64,000 nt of DNA from Saprospiraceae bacterium (lineage in GTDB: Bacteria; Bacteroidota; Bacteroidia; Chitinophagales; Saprospiraceae). This document shows, one piece after another, positions 10,601 to 19,036 of the stretch. Within the stretch, counting starts at the first letter, position 1. Every line of letters begins with the position of its first letter. The stretch covers positions 682,001 through 746,000 of the forward strand of contig JADJRO010000003.1 of NCBI GenBank assembly GCA_016712145.1. Direction: 5' to 3'. The notes beneath the pieces are model-generated. The model did no database searches. It was not told where the DNA came from and saw only the letters and a list, made by a program, of their open reading frames with translations. Both the position numbers and the translations under genes were made by a program.

Positions 10601-10786
10601 GCGATCATTCAAAAACAGAAGGGGCTCGTTCATGAGTCGATGGCTGTTCGGCTTAGTACAGAACGTGTTGACACATTGGCCAGGTTGAGCAATCATAAAG
10701 TATCCATTGAAATTAAAGATATAAAGGATGCGAAGGGCACCATTTTAGGAACGTGTGTTACAATTGAGATTCCAATAGATATATAA
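7622..10786 (+). CDS. Sensor histidine kinase with two-component-regulator propellers (Reg_prop / Y_Y_Y / LytS-type kinase)
   Basis: Membrane sensor of 1054 residues. A signal sequence (about 1-29) leads into a periplasmic region of about 650 residues made of repeated Reg_prop blades (recurrent GFIWIGGDYGLSKFNG-like units). A Y_Y_Y domain (about 710-795, with NNVPPGKYTLHV) and one transmembrane helix (about 803-825) follow. The cytoplasmic part is a His_kinase domain with the phospho-accepting His857 in MNPHFIFNSLNA, and an HATPase with N-box VENALVHG (about 951-958) and G-box DNGIGREAA (about 985). It differs from classical hybrid propeller kinases in lacking a fused receiver and HTH. The LytTR regulator follows 2 bp downstream. 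The ligand is unknown; polysaccharides are common for this architecture. Confidence 0.92.
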   Translation: MSTHAKVNPFVTLWVLLTMGLLSSFNLAGQPHRLSFQHLNIENGLTDNSINCATQDDEGFIWIGGDYGLSKFNGYSSRFIKACQKDAPEDSNSRIACVFKDSKGRMWYGSVGLILFDPISMDCKMFRHEKGNVNSLPHNDVFVIVEDEHHTIWVGTRKGLLKYNEQTHDFINYVHDTLGTASEIHAKNRIIDMVADQNGSLWMTTLSGLYRFSISTKTFDEYLLDPKNRTSEIENHSTFLSLDKKGKLWINYYSKGIYLFDTVRKDYVRIQFPTIAMQNAAKRISDLFCDSNGNTWVATTFNGVLFYNTDLKDWQHYTHDPFNINSLSDDKTTSIFEDHAGMIWIGTSSRGIDRVNLSGEPFDLYVLQPGKQFSMCENDITSFCEDKKSNLWIGTKNGLMYFDVKSNAFSCFKHNLNDRNSLSDNYIYAVDMDSSETIWIATENGLNAYNPKAKIWKRYLYSESDPNSLPGRVAFDVEVRKNGEVWVASNSLVCRLKSKQGIFENRYNNPIIEKLRHSFYITIFEDSRKTLWLSTARAGILNVDDSFKILYSRFHTSDFKASTVHQFTEDSLGNIWMASDRGIYIWIRSSGKIMPVETNDPILKGDIRSIVLASNSTLWLGTHQGLYQVKMLPDYTMDTFTRFTRSDGLQSNAFNTFAGIILKSGALCFGGINGFNIFNPEHILTNQYIPKVQIESFKIGNQAYDIVNKNGLTELNLNHTQNSFSFEMTSFNFNHPEKNQYAYQLVGFHENWVHTGTYRFGSINNVPPGKYTLHVIASNNDGIWNKQGRQLHLTISAPYWKRNWFRSMLGLLLISIGYFIYTRRINSIKKLEQLNSDTVRQIAEARLIALRAQMNPHFIFNSLNAIQQLISESENELALRYLSKFSKLIRLILKNASKNTHTIAEELKILEYYLELESLRFSPKFSYHFDIDPKLNVEMIEIPSMLIQPFVENALVHGLLHKETAGFVEIRLQKAEKFLICSITDNGIGREAAAIIQKQKGLVHESMAVRLSTERVDTLARLSNHKVSIEIKDIKDAKGTILGTCVTIEIPIDI

Positions 10787-10788
10787 GT

Positions 10789-11538
10789 ATGATCAAAGCA
10801 ATTATTATTGAGGATGAACCTAGAAGCATTAAGTTGCTTAAAAATTTATTGATTGAGTATTGTCCGGAAGTTCGTATCGTTGGTGAAGCCCAAACCGTTG
10901 AGGAAGGCTATCAATGCATCGTGCAACATCATCCGGATGTTATTTTTTTAGATATTGAGTTGCAACGAGAATCCGGATTTGATTTATTAAATAAGTTTGT
11001 TGACATCCAGTTTGAAATTATTTTTACAACTGCTTTTGAACAGTATGCGCTTAAAGCAATTAAGGCATGTGCCCTGGATTATTTATTAAAGCCAATCGAT
11101 ATTGATGAATTGCAATTGGCAGTCGGTAAAATTAGCAATGCCACGACAACACCTAAATCCAATAAAAAAATAGCTGTATTTAAGCAAAATTTGAATGAGT
11201 CCAAATCCGGAATCTATCAATTGGCACTCCCTTCTGTTGATGGACTTACGATTGTTCCTGTTAATGAAATCATGTATTTGCGATCCGATCGTCAGTATAC
11301 CATTTTTTATTTGAATTCAGGAGAGAAATTGGTAACTTCAAAAAACCTGGGTGAGTATGAAGAATTATTATCGGAATATAATTTTTTTAGAGTGCACCAT
11401 TCCTCCATCGTCAACATTGCAGAAGTAAAAAAATATTTGCGGGGAGAAGGCGGTTCGGTTGTGATGAGTAATGGCGAACAAATTGAAGTTGCCAAGCGAA
11501 GAAAAGACGATTTTTTAAATAATTTCATTCGAAGGTAA
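10789..11538 (+). CDS. LytTR-family response regulator
   Basis: DNA-binding response regulator of 249 residues, cognate partner of the upstream kinase, which ends 2 bp before its ATG. The receiver domain covers about 1-120, with acidic residues EDE at 8-10, the phospho-acceptor Asp55 in VIFLDIEL, the Thr of FTTAFEQYA, and Lys in DYLLKPID. A linker leads to a LytTR DNA-binding domain (about 145-245) with the hallmark YLRSDRQYTIFY and FFRVHHSSIVN motifs. LytTR proteins bind paired direct repeats upstream of target promoters. The target genes cannot be deduced from this window. Confidence 0.95.
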   Translation: MIKAIIIEDEPRSIKLLKNLLIEYCPEVRIVGEAQTVEEGYQCIVQHHPDVIFLDIELQRESGFDLLNKFVDIQFEIIFTTAFEQYALKAIKACALDYLLKPIDIDELQLAVGKISNATTTPKSNKKIAVFKQNLNESKSGIYQLALPSVDGLTIVPVNEIMYLRSDRQYTIFYLNSGEKLVTSKNLGEYEELLSEYNFFRVHHSSIVNIAEVKKYLRGEGGSVVMSNGEQIEVAKRRKDDFLNNFIRR

Positions 11539-11873
11539 TTGGTGTTTTTCCGGATACCAGTTGTATATTAGTTTCTACCGCAAGTAAATTCTCGCTTTCT
11601 AAGCTGTTTAATTGATTCATATTTGTGAAGGATTAAATAAGTTTATTCTTATTTAATCTACAATCAAGCTTTAACCTTACCTTTTTTATTTATTCAATAC
11701 TTTTTACTTCTGACTTTTTGATTCAGTAGCATATTTTATTTTAATGATTGCCATAGGACGTAAGTGTCGGGCAATTGGTTTGTAAAGTCATTACATAGTC
11801 TTTTGCAAGTACTTCAATGACTGGTAGGTTTTATTGGAATAAATTAAATTATTATTTACTTATAATTCTAACT
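11539..11873. other. Gene-free spacer with an AT-rich hairpin
   Basis: About 335 bp between the LytTR regulator and the beta-lactamase-fold gene. No coding potential was seen. The only structure is a perfect 11-bp inverted repeat, 11631-11641 and 11648-11658, with a 6-base loop (GATTAAATAAG arms). It could be a weak terminator or an operator; it lacks a following T-run. Confidence 0.5.
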
Positions 11874-14465
11874 ATGAAAAAATTAATTCAATTGGTTATT
11901 GTGTTTTCTACATTTGGAAATGCAATTGGGCAATCTTTTAATCCCAATTTGGCTTCTAAGTTACAACAGAAATTAGATGCCTTGGTGTCATCAAATCCGA
12001 ACACGAAAGGGATGGCAGCGAGTGTGTATTATCCCGGTCAAGGTATATGGACGGGGGCAAGCGGGCTGTCGTACAGCGGCCATCCAATTACGGCGGACAT
12101 GGAGTTTGGACTGGCCAGTAATTCTAAATTATTCACTTCGGTGATGTTATTAAAGCTTGCGGAGCAACAGGTTTTATCATTAGAGGATTCACTCCATGAA
12201 TGGTTGCCAAATTATAATAATATCAATCCAAATGTCACAATTCGTCAACTATTGAATCACCGGAGTGGCATTGATGATATGTTTTATACACAAGCGCATT
12301 TAGATTCCATATTAAAAAAACATGACCGGATTTGGAAACCTGAGGAAGTATTAAAATGGATTGGCCCCATGCGATTTACTCCCGGTACGAATTTTTATTA
12401 TTCTAACACGAATTATATATTGGCAGGTTTAATTGTCAAAAGTGCAACCGGGCAATCCATTGCAAAGCTCATCAGAGATAGCTTATTAACTCCACTGCAA
12501 TTAGACAGCACATTCAGTGATGTTGAAGAAGCTCCGATCGGTACGATTTCACACCGATGGTATAATGGGATTGATTTTCACGATACGTCCAGATTGTCTT
12601 TAAATAGCGCGAGCGGACCTGCAGGTGCTATATTTTCAACCGTAAGTGAAATGGCACAATGGTATCATGCATTGTTGGATGGAAATATCTTGTCGCCAAA
12701 TTCTTTAGCAGAGTTGACTAATTTTCTCACTCCTGGAAATTACGGTTTGGGTTTTGCTAAGTATACGTTCTTTGGAAATCTCTGTTGGGGTCATGGAGGT
12801 CAAACACTGGGTTATAAAACACGTATGATTTATGATCCTTGCATGAAGGCAGTAGTTTGTGGTCTTTCAAATTCTTTTCCTTCTGCATCTGATGGAATCA
12901 CCGCATCATTGTATCAGGTGTTGGTAGATTATTTACCAGCCTGTCCAGGTTTAATAACAGGATTGACTACAGTTTGCCAGGGACAATCGAATGTTGTCTA
13001 TACCATACCGGCCATTAAAAATGCGACGAGTTATATATGGACCCTTCCTGATGGAGCACAAGGCTTTAGTTCAACGAATAGTATAAGCATTCATTTTGGA
13101 TCGAATGCAATTTCCGGAACTATAATCGTACGCGGTGTAAATGACTATGGTGAAGGTGCTATCGCAAAATTGGCAATCACTGTAAATCCAATGCCCAATG
13201 CGATTATTACCGCAAATGGTTCAACAACTATATGTCAAGGAAGCAAATTGGAACTTACAGCAAATCAAGCCAGTTCATATCTTTGGAATACGGGTGCAAT
13301 AACACAAAGCATTGAAGTAGCAACTGCTGGAAATTATATTGTCACGGTAACAAATTCAATTGGATGCAAGGCGGTATCCAATCCAACTACAGTAAAAGTC
13401 ATAACAATTCCTGGATTGCCGGATCCAATTGTTGGACAAACGTTTGCCGTGTGTGCAAATTCAAGTGGAACGTATTCAGTAAGCCAAGTGAATGATGTAC
13501 AATATTATTGGACGCCTCCACCTGGATCAACAATCACCCAGGGACAAGGAACGCATTCAATTAGTATAAACTTCAATGGCAATTTTATAAGTGGAAGTTT
13601 AAGTGTGTTAATGTATAATGCCTGTGGTTTGGGTCCAAAAAGAAAAATAACGATTAGTTCTGTTCCAGCCGTACCTGGTTCAATCGTTGGAAAAGTGTAT
13701 GCAAATTGCAATGCTACTTCCAGCTATTCAATACGGACGGTAGAATCGGCTTTAAATTATACCTGGACTACTGACATTCCAGGTGCAGAAATTACAACAT
13801 ATCAAAGTCCGGGTGATACCGCTGTCAGTATAAAGTTTCAACAATTTTATAGTGGGTACATACAAGTCACAGCCAATAATAATTGTGGCTCCAGTGCCCC
13901 TAGGAAATTGCTTGTATATGGCGTTCCTTCAGTTGCTGGAACAATTTATGGGAATACAGCACCTTGCGCTGGTTCAACACAAAACTATTACATCGCAGCG
14001 GTTACAGGTGCTACATCCTACCAGTGGACGGTTCCTACTGGATCTGTGATACTTTCCGGAAGCAATACCAATAACATCAAAGTATTAATAGGTGCAAATG
14101 GCGGGGATGTTTCAGTAATTGCAAAAAATGCATGTGGAAATGGTCCAGTTAAAAAACTTTCAATAACAGTTCCTTGCCAAAGTATTAAACAGCCGGATGA
14201 TTTGGGATTGACCTTATCTGTTTATCCCAATCCATGCAATGAATCTGTTCACCTAAGTTTTAATGAGACAAAATTTGGGACAGGGCTCATTCAGATAACG
14301 GATTTCAAAGGGACTTTATTAAAGGAAATACAACAAGCTTATGTTTCTGGAAGCAATTCAGCCATTGTTCAATTAAATGGCTTAAGCAGTGGAATTTATT
14401 TTTTAAATTGGATTTCAAACGATAAAATCAAAACAGTTAAACTAATCAAGATGAATTCCAATTAA
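11874..14465 (+). CDS. T9SS-exported serine hydrolase: beta-lactamase/DD-peptidase fold with Ig/PKD-like domains
   Basis: Secreted enzyme of 863 residues. The start was placed at ATG 11874 because it gives a clean signal peptide (MKKLIQLVIVFSTF...GQ); an upstream in-frame ATG at 11817 only adds an implausible leader. The class-C beta-lactamase fold covers about 25-355: SNSK (nucleophile Ser82, Lys85), YSN (176-178), and HGG (305-307) replacing KTG. Beyond it come about five Ig/PKD-like modules, each with a similar SYxWTxPxG core and Cys pairs, and a C-terminal T9SS type A sorting domain starting SVYPNPCNESVHLSF. The enzyme could be an esterase or a D-amino-peptide hydrolase; family motifs do not settle it. 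It is convergent with the GH30 gene. Confidence 0.85.
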   Translation: MKKLIQLVIVFSTFGNAIGQSFNPNLASKLQQKLDALVSSNPNTKGMAASVYYPGQGIWTGASGLSYSGHPITADMEFGLASNSKLFTSVMLLKLAEQQVLSLEDSLHEWLPNYNNINPNVTIRQLLNHRSGIDDMFYTQAHLDSILKKHDRIWKPEEVLKWIGPMRFTPGTNFYYSNTNYILAGLIVKSATGQSIAKLIRDSLLTPLQLDSTFSDVEEAPIGTISHRWYNGIDFHDTSRLSLNSASGPAGAIFSTVSEMAQWYHALLDGNILSPNSLAELTNFLTPGNYGLGFAKYTFFGNLCWGHGGQTLGYKTRMIYDPCMKAVVCGLSNSFPSASDGITASLYQVLVDYLPACPGLITGLTTVCQGQSNVVYTIPAIKNATSYIWTLPDGAQGFSSTNSISIHFGSNAISGTIIVRGVNDYGEGAIAKLAITVNPMPNAIITANGSTTICQGSKLELTANQASSYLWNTGAITQSIEVATAGNYIVTVTNSIGCKAVSNPTTVKVITIPGLPDPIVGQTFAVCANSSGTYSVSQVNDVQYYWTPPPGSTITQGQGTHSISINFNGNFISGSLSVLMYNACGLGPKRKITISSVPAVPGSIVGKVYANCNATSSYSIRTVESALNYTWTTDIPGAEITTYQSPGDTAVSIKFQQFYSGYIQVTANNNCGSSAPRKLLVYGVPSVAGTIYGNTAPCAGSTQNYYIAAVTGATSYQWTVPTGSVILSGSNTNNIKVLIGANGGDVSVIAKNACGNGPVKKLSITVPCQSIKQPDDLGLTLSVYPNPCNESVHLSFNETKFGTGLIQITDFKGTLLKEIQQAYVSGSNSAIVQLNGLSSGIYFLNWISNDKIKTVKLIKMNSN

Positions 14466-14476
14466 ATGATATTGGA

Positions 14477-14526
14477 ATCTTTAAAATCGCTTGGACAAAG
14501 AATGTAGTCCAAGCGATTTTAAAGAT
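14477..14526. terminator. Bidirectional hairpin terminator between convergent genes
   Basis: Perfect 20-bp inverted repeat: arms 14477-14496 and 14507-14526 with a 10-base loop. The arms read as ATCTTTAAAATCGCTTGGAC, ending in A/T-rich bases on both sides, so it can terminate both the hydrolase (+) and the glycosidase (-) transcripts. Confidence 0.8.
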
Positions 14527-14542
14527 GTTTTATAAATTTTAT

Positions 14543-16582
14543 TTATTCAACAAGCAGTTTTTTTGTTATTCGCTCATGCCCGTGAACGAGCTCAATAATA
14601 TAAACACCTTTCACCAAATTGGAAACAGCTAACGGGATAGTGTGCAAACCGGAAGCCAAGGTTCCGTTTGTAAAAGTTTGAATCTTAGTTCCGTGAATAT
14701 CAAAAATGGATAGTGAAACATCCTGGGATTCATTCAATTCAAAATTTACAAATGTCTGTGTACTGGCAGGATTTGGAATGATTTGAAATTTAATATTAGA
14801 GTTTGATTCATTGGTTGCAGTTACAGGAATGGATGCTTTCATCGTAACGATGCTGTAAGCTGGTAAGGAAATATTTGTTTGCAATCCGCTTACATTCAAG
14901 TTGCTGGATTTCCAATAATTATTTAAATAGGATGTAAATTGATTGAATTGCAATCCACTATAGGGTAAATTTAATAAAGCAGTTTGAACTGAATTCCGTG
15001 TATTGATGAGAACGATGGTCAAGGTATGATCCGTATCATGCAAATATGCACTGCCCAATAAATCTGTTGAACCGTTTGTAATGCAGAAAATGCGTTGAGC
15101 TCCCGGACGAATAAATTTATAATAGTGTTTAGCTGCATTGTATTTTGGCGAATTGGTGGAAGCATTTGAATTGGTTAATCCATAATTTGTAACATTGCCA
15201 TTGTTGTCAGCCGTTGTAAATGTCCAATAGATCCAGGCGCTTTCCATACCGGTTGTTAAAGCTTGATGAATGCGAATACCAATTCCAAAAGCACCGTCTC
15301 CTGGAAATCCGTTTGCTGGAAATAACCATTCCGGACTTTCACCAGACGTTTCGGTCATCCAGGATTTTTTATTGAAGGAAGAAAATCCTTTGATGTTTGC
15401 AGGTATTCCAGGTGCCGGACTGGCATTCCATCCATTAACCCACCAATTCCATAAATTTGGATTTGCACCCGCTGCGGTTACACCATCATTTGCATAGCCA
15501 TGAATACAGAAAAAGTCAATGGCTTTTAATGCATCTGGATCTTGTCCGATGGTACGCAGGTATTGTAAATTTTTATGAGTGGGTCCACCATATTCCCATA
15601 AACCATAGGAATCACCTCCCAGCAAATCCTCGGGTCCCATGATGCGGATGGATTTTAATTCGGGGTATTTATCAAATTCATTTCGAACGGCTTTAAGTGC
15701 GGCTATGTATTGCGAAGAAAGGGGATAGGTCATGCTGGAATAATACTCTTCAAAATTTAATTCATTTTGAATGCTGATCGCATAAAAATTCATCCCATGA
15801 AATCGTTGATATCCGGCAATGTATGCAGCCGTACTGCGTGCAAATTGAGTAAGTGAAGAAGTAGGTCCGGTTCCACCCTGAGATTGATCATTAAAAATTG
15901 CAAGGGGTGTTCCTGAAACATCCAAACGACCTCCTGCAAAATTACCGCCCCATACAAAAGGCCATGGAGTATTGGCAACCGGTCCCGGCCACCAGTTTTG
16001 ATTGTAGCGATTTCCGGAACTGACTTTTAACCAAGGGAGCGGCGACCAGATAGATCCTACCAATTTGAAGTCACCCAATTGCGGGATCTTGGCTTTTCCG
16101 GTTGGAATGGCTCCATCCGTCTGATATCGAAAATAGCTGATGTTCTTTTCCATATCCGGACCCATTACGGCAATGGGCGCATTTCGACCTCCAAAACTTC
16201 TTGAATAATCTGTGGGATTTGTATAGGTTCGAACCCGATTTCCTTCAGGACCATCCGGGTTGGCAGCGTCTTCAAAGTTAAATACGTTTTTTACGGATGA
16301 ACCCATAAACCAGGGAGAGAAATAACTGAGATCTGAATAGGGAGAAATTAAACTGGGTGTCAGATCCACTCTATAAATGCTGCAGCCCATGTCGTCAAAA
16401 TACAATTGGTTCCACCAGGACTGATTTACGGAAGCATCGCCTTGATGGGCTCCAAATCCGTCAATAAACTGGTATTTTGTATTCGTAGATACATTGATCG
16501 TTGCAGTTTGCGAAAATGCGGTTGCAAGAAGGAACTGAACGATACTGAAGCTTGCGATTAGATAGTTTTTGTGATTATTCAT
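14543..16582 (-). CDS. GH30-like glycoside hydrolase with T9SS sorting domain
   Basis: Secreted glycosidase of 679 residues. The signal peptide is about 1-24. The TIM-barrel domain begins with FIDGFGAHQGDA, typical of family GH30 (glucosylceramidase/xylanase clan A). The putative acid/base is Glu274 in SIQNELNFEEY and the nucleophile is Glu411 in SWMTETSGESPEW. A side beta domain (about 480-590) follows, then a C-terminal T9SS type A domain starting FQIIPNPASTQTFVNFEL and ending with KKLLVE. The enzyme therefore probably acts at or beyond the outer membrane. GH30 acts on beta-linked glucans, xylans or galactans; the substrate is not determinable here. Its convergent neighbour is also a T9SS cargo. 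Confidence 0.85.
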   Translation of the reverse strand: MNNHKNYLIASFSIVQFLLATAFSQTATINVSTNTKYQFIDGFGAHQGDASVNQSWWNQLYFDDMGCSIYRVDLTPSLISPYSDLSYFSPWFMGSSVKNVFNFEDAANPDGPEGNRVRTYTNPTDYSRSFGGRNAPIAVMGPDMEKNISYFRYQTDGAIPTGKAKIPQLGDFKLVGSIWSPLPWLKVSSGNRYNQNWWPGPVANTPWPFVWGGNFAGGRLDVSGTPLAIFNDQSQGGTGPTSSLTQFARSTAAYIAGYQRFHGMNFYAISIQNELNFEEYYSSMTYPLSSQYIAALKAVRNEFDKYPELKSIRIMGPEDLLGGDSYGLWEYGGPTHKNLQYLRTIGQDPDALKAIDFFCIHGYANDGVTAAGANPNLWNWWVNGWNASPAPGIPANIKGFSSFNKKSWMTETSGESPEWLFPANGFPGDGAFGIGIRIHQALTTGMESAWIYWTFTTADNNGNVTNYGLTNSNASTNSPKYNAAKHYYKFIRPGAQRIFCITNGSTDLLGSAYLHDTDHTLTIVLINTRNSVQTALLNLPYSGLQFNQFTSYLNNYWKSSNLNVSGLQTNISLPAYSIVTMKASIPVTATNESNSNIKFQIIPNPASTQTFVNFELNESQDVSLSIFDIHGTKIQTFTNGTLASGLHTIPLAVSNLVKGVYIIELVHGHERITKKLLVE

Positions 16583-16894
16583 TGCAATTTTTTAATAGAG
16601 GCAAATTAGATCGATAAATGAAAAGCTGTTTGACATTCTGACTCTTGGACTAAAAGACTCTTAGTTTATCAATCTATAGAGTGAAAGGCCATAAGAACCA
16701 TAGAACCATAGCTTAAAGAAGAAGACCCCTTAAGGTACTAAAATGTTGTCTGTGAATCGTAATAAAATAGTAGGATATTATTTTTGGTAAGTATTGTTTT
16801 AAGTAATTAACTGGAGCATGTGATATTCAAAATTGGATATTTGAGATCCTGTGCTTTTAACTGCAGCGTATGGAAAGAGTGTGTAAAAATGTGC
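16583..16894. other. Gene-free spacer
   Basis: About 312 bp between the GH30 gene (upstream side) and a lipoprotein gene's stop. I see no convincing gene, terminator or repeat, apart from a short direct repeat of AGAACCAT near 16694-16709. Confidence 0.4.
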
Positions 16895-17290
16895 TCAATG
16901 AAATTTAAGATTTCTGATATAGGTATGACTAAAACAATCATCACAAATTTCGTTAAGTACCAATATATTTTTATGCAGGTAAATTGCTGCATTGTTGAAA
17001 CCACCAAAATCCATAAGCCAATTGACATCGTTTGCAGGATTCAAAATCTTTTTGTATTTAAAATTGCTTTCATATACCAAGCTGTCATTGATAAATTCAA
17101 GATAACGTGTGCCATCGATGATCAGGCTTTTCGAGTAATTTTGATTTAAATGGCTTAGGGTCCATCCGCCAATTCCACCTTCAGATTTTTCCCAAATCCA
17201 TCGACCGTTTAGATTGGGTTCAATATCCAGGTCATTTTGTTGGTTGCAAGATAGACTTAAAATGATCAGGCTGAGTACTAGCAATTTCAT
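16895..17290 (-). CDS. Small lipoprotein of unknown function
   Basis: 131 residues with a lipoprotein signal peptide and lipobox LSLSC (Cys15). After an acidic spacer comes NLNGRWIWEKSEGGIGGW, followed by predicted beta strands, a lipocalin-like arrangement frequent in small Bacteroidota lipoproteins. A C-terminal CDDC pair (residues about 118-121, ICDDCF) could bind metal or form a disulfide. No specific family was recognised. The gene stands alone on the minus strand with 250 bp or more on both sides. Confidence 0.6.
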   Translation of the reverse strand: MKLLVLSLIILSLSCNQQNDLDIEPNLNGRWIWEKSEGGIGGWTLSHLNQNYSKSLIIDGTRYLEFINDSLVYESNFKYKKILNPANDVNWLMDFGGFNNAAIYLHKNILVLNEICDDCFSHTYIRNLKFH

Positions 17291-17542
17291 AGCATAATTA
17301 TTAATTTAATTTCTAATTTTAAGATGCGGTCAATCGGTTCCTGCTTAAAATCTTTTGTGTCAATAAATTCCGTTTTAAAAAATTTCAATTAAATCCTATA
17401 GCGAATTTAAATAAAATTATTCAAAATGTCCATTCATTAACTAAATGCTGTCTAATGCATCGATTATAAAACATCAGAGGATGGTAAATTATTTTATAGA
17501 AACCCAAAAGAAATGACAGTAAATTGAATTCCTGACATAGCT

Positions 17543-18052
17543 TTATTTCTTTCTTGCTATCTCATACACCTGCCACGCTACTCCCTTTTCTAAAATGCAT
17601 TTACTAAAATGCATCCCAATTTTCTGAAGCACGCAAATGGAAGCTGCATTTTGTTCCATTGCCCGTCCCACGATTGCAGGTAAATCCAAATGTTGAAATC
17701 CATAATCTAAACAAGCTCTTGAAGCTTCAGTTGCAAATCCTTGTCCCCAGTATGTTTTAAAAAATCTAAAACCTAGATCATATTCATTGAGATCCGGATT
17801 GTATTTTAAACCACACCAACCTAAAAATTGATCGGTTGTTTTATGGATGACAGCCCATCGTCCCAATCCAGGTGCCTGGGTCTTGATATATTGCTTTATA
17901 AAATTGTTAGCCTCCTCCAACGAATGGAATGGAACATCCCCGGTATATTTTAGTACATCCGGATCTTGATTTAAATTAAAAAGTGAAATGCCGTCTTCAA
18001 TAATAAAGGGCCGCAGGACGGTACGTTCTGTTTCCAAAAATTGCATTCTCAA
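17543..18052 (-). CDS. GNAT-family N-acetyltransferase (RimJ/RimL type)
   Basis: 169-residue acetyltransferase. The N-terminal FLETERTVLRPF is the classic Acetyltransf_3 opening. Motif A appears as YWGQGFATEASRACLDYGF, with the acetyl-CoA-binding (Q/R)GxG/A loop, and the GWCGL strand precedes it. Its closest functional archetypes modify the N-terminus of ribosomal proteins or small molecules; the substrate here is unknown. Start is at Met1 or Met3, which differ by two residues. It lies just after the cupin gene on the same strand with a 21-bp gap, so the two may be co-transcribed. Confidence 0.85.
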   Translation of the reverse strand: MRMQFLETERTVLRPFIIEDGISLFNLNQDPDVLKYTGDVPFHSLEEANNFIKQYIKTQAPGLGRWAVIHKTTDQFLGWCGLKYNPDLNEYDLGFRFFKTYWGQGFATEASRACLDYGFQHLDLPAIVGRAMEQNAASICVLQKIGMHFSKCILEKGVAWQVYEIARKK

Positions 18053-18073
18053 AAATAATTCTTTTACATTAAA

Positions 18074-18457
18074 TCAGATCCATTCCAATTCGTTTACAGT
18101 CATCTCACTTTTCACCGTTCCGGTATGAGCAGTTTCTTTGGGTTCAAACAATAAATTAAAAACCAGTTCACCATCCGTATGGGGGCGGTGTTCTACACCT
18201 TTTGGAACGATCAATACTTCTCCTTCATGGACTGCTACCGTCGTGCCATCTCTAAAATCCATAAGCAGGGTTCCTTTGAAAACCATAAACAATTCATCTT
18301 CATGTTCATGACTGTGCCAGACAAAGTCGCCTTTAAGTTTACATAATTTAACATATTGGCCGTTTAGTTCGCCAATGATATGAGGCGTCCAAAGTTTATC
18401 AAACAATGAAAATTTTTGCATTAAATTAATGGACTGAATATGCTGATTAGCTTGCAT
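18074..18457 (-). CDS. Cupin-domain protein
   Basis: 127-residue single-domain cupin. Metal-binding cupin motif 1 appears as HSHEHEDELFMVFKG (two His, a Glu and a distal His position) and motif 2 as VPKGVEHRPH. A metal-binding beta barrel is therefore likely. The start could be Met1 or Met13 (MQKFSLFDK); the latter matches the usual beginning of this family. Neighbours are a GNAT downstream and a DUF1648 membrane protein upstream, 10 bp from its start. The substrate cannot be inferred. Confidence 0.85.
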   Translation of the reverse strand: MQANQHIQSINLMQKFSLFDKLWTPHIIGELNGQYVKLCKLKGDFVWHSHEHEDELFMVFKGTLLMDFRDGTTVAVHEGEVLIVPKGVEHRPHTDGELVFNLLFEPKETAHTGTVKSEMTVNELEWI

Positions 18458-18467
18458 ACGTTTGTAT

Positions 18468-19003
18468 TTATTTAGATCTAATGGATAAAATTATAAAATA
18501 AGCAATACTACCGACCAAACAAACTAATGCAATGGGGAGAAACCAAAAGCCAAGTTCATGCGATCCTCCTTTTGCAATAAAGATGGTTTTAATTACTAAC
18601 GAACTAAAAATCAATACAAGAATTAATTTTACATAGCGAAGCATTCTGGTAGCGATTGCATATTGTCTGATTGCATTTTCTTTCGTAATTTCAACCGAAT
18701 AATTATAGTGATGCGGATATTTTTTAAGAGCGCTAAGCCCTATATTGAGTAGGCTTGCAATACCTGCCAAAATAAATAAATTTGATTTACTTCCAAAGTC
18801 ATCTGCTTTTCCATATGCATTGTAATGCTGAGGTATTACTTCAGGCAAATCGGAATAATTTGCAAGGAGAAAGACCCACATCGCAACGAGCGCAATCCAG
18901 CTGCATACTTCAACAAGGCTGTCTAAAGTACTTTCTTGATTTTTTATTTTAAATCTGGTGTCTATACTATTTGTTTTAAAGTTTTACAAGCTGTAAAGTC
19001 CAT
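18468..19003 (-). pseudogene. DUF1648 membrane protein, 5' end apparently frameshifted
   Basis: The readable frame 18468-18881 encodes 137 residues beginning MWVFLLANYSDLPEVIPQHYNAYGKADDFG, where LP..IP.H.N..G..D is the DUF1648 signature, followed by three more transmembrane helices. The family's first helix normally starts well before this methionine. In the genome the same frame continues upstream (TLDSLVEVCSWIALVA) to a stop with no ATG. An ATG at 19003 opens in the neighbouring frame and would join perfectly if the T4 run at 18974-18977 had one more base. The distance is 122 bases, one short of 41 codons. The intact gene would encode about 178 residues. If no error exists, translation would need a non-standard start. 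Confidence 0.6.
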
Positions 19004-19036
19004 TGTCTCAGTTTATGCAATCATGTGCATTATGCA

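Noticed and set aside
16820..17149. 109-codon ORF antisense to the small lipoprotein
   Set aside because: It lies entirely opposite a gene with a clear lipobox and shows no domain or start signal.
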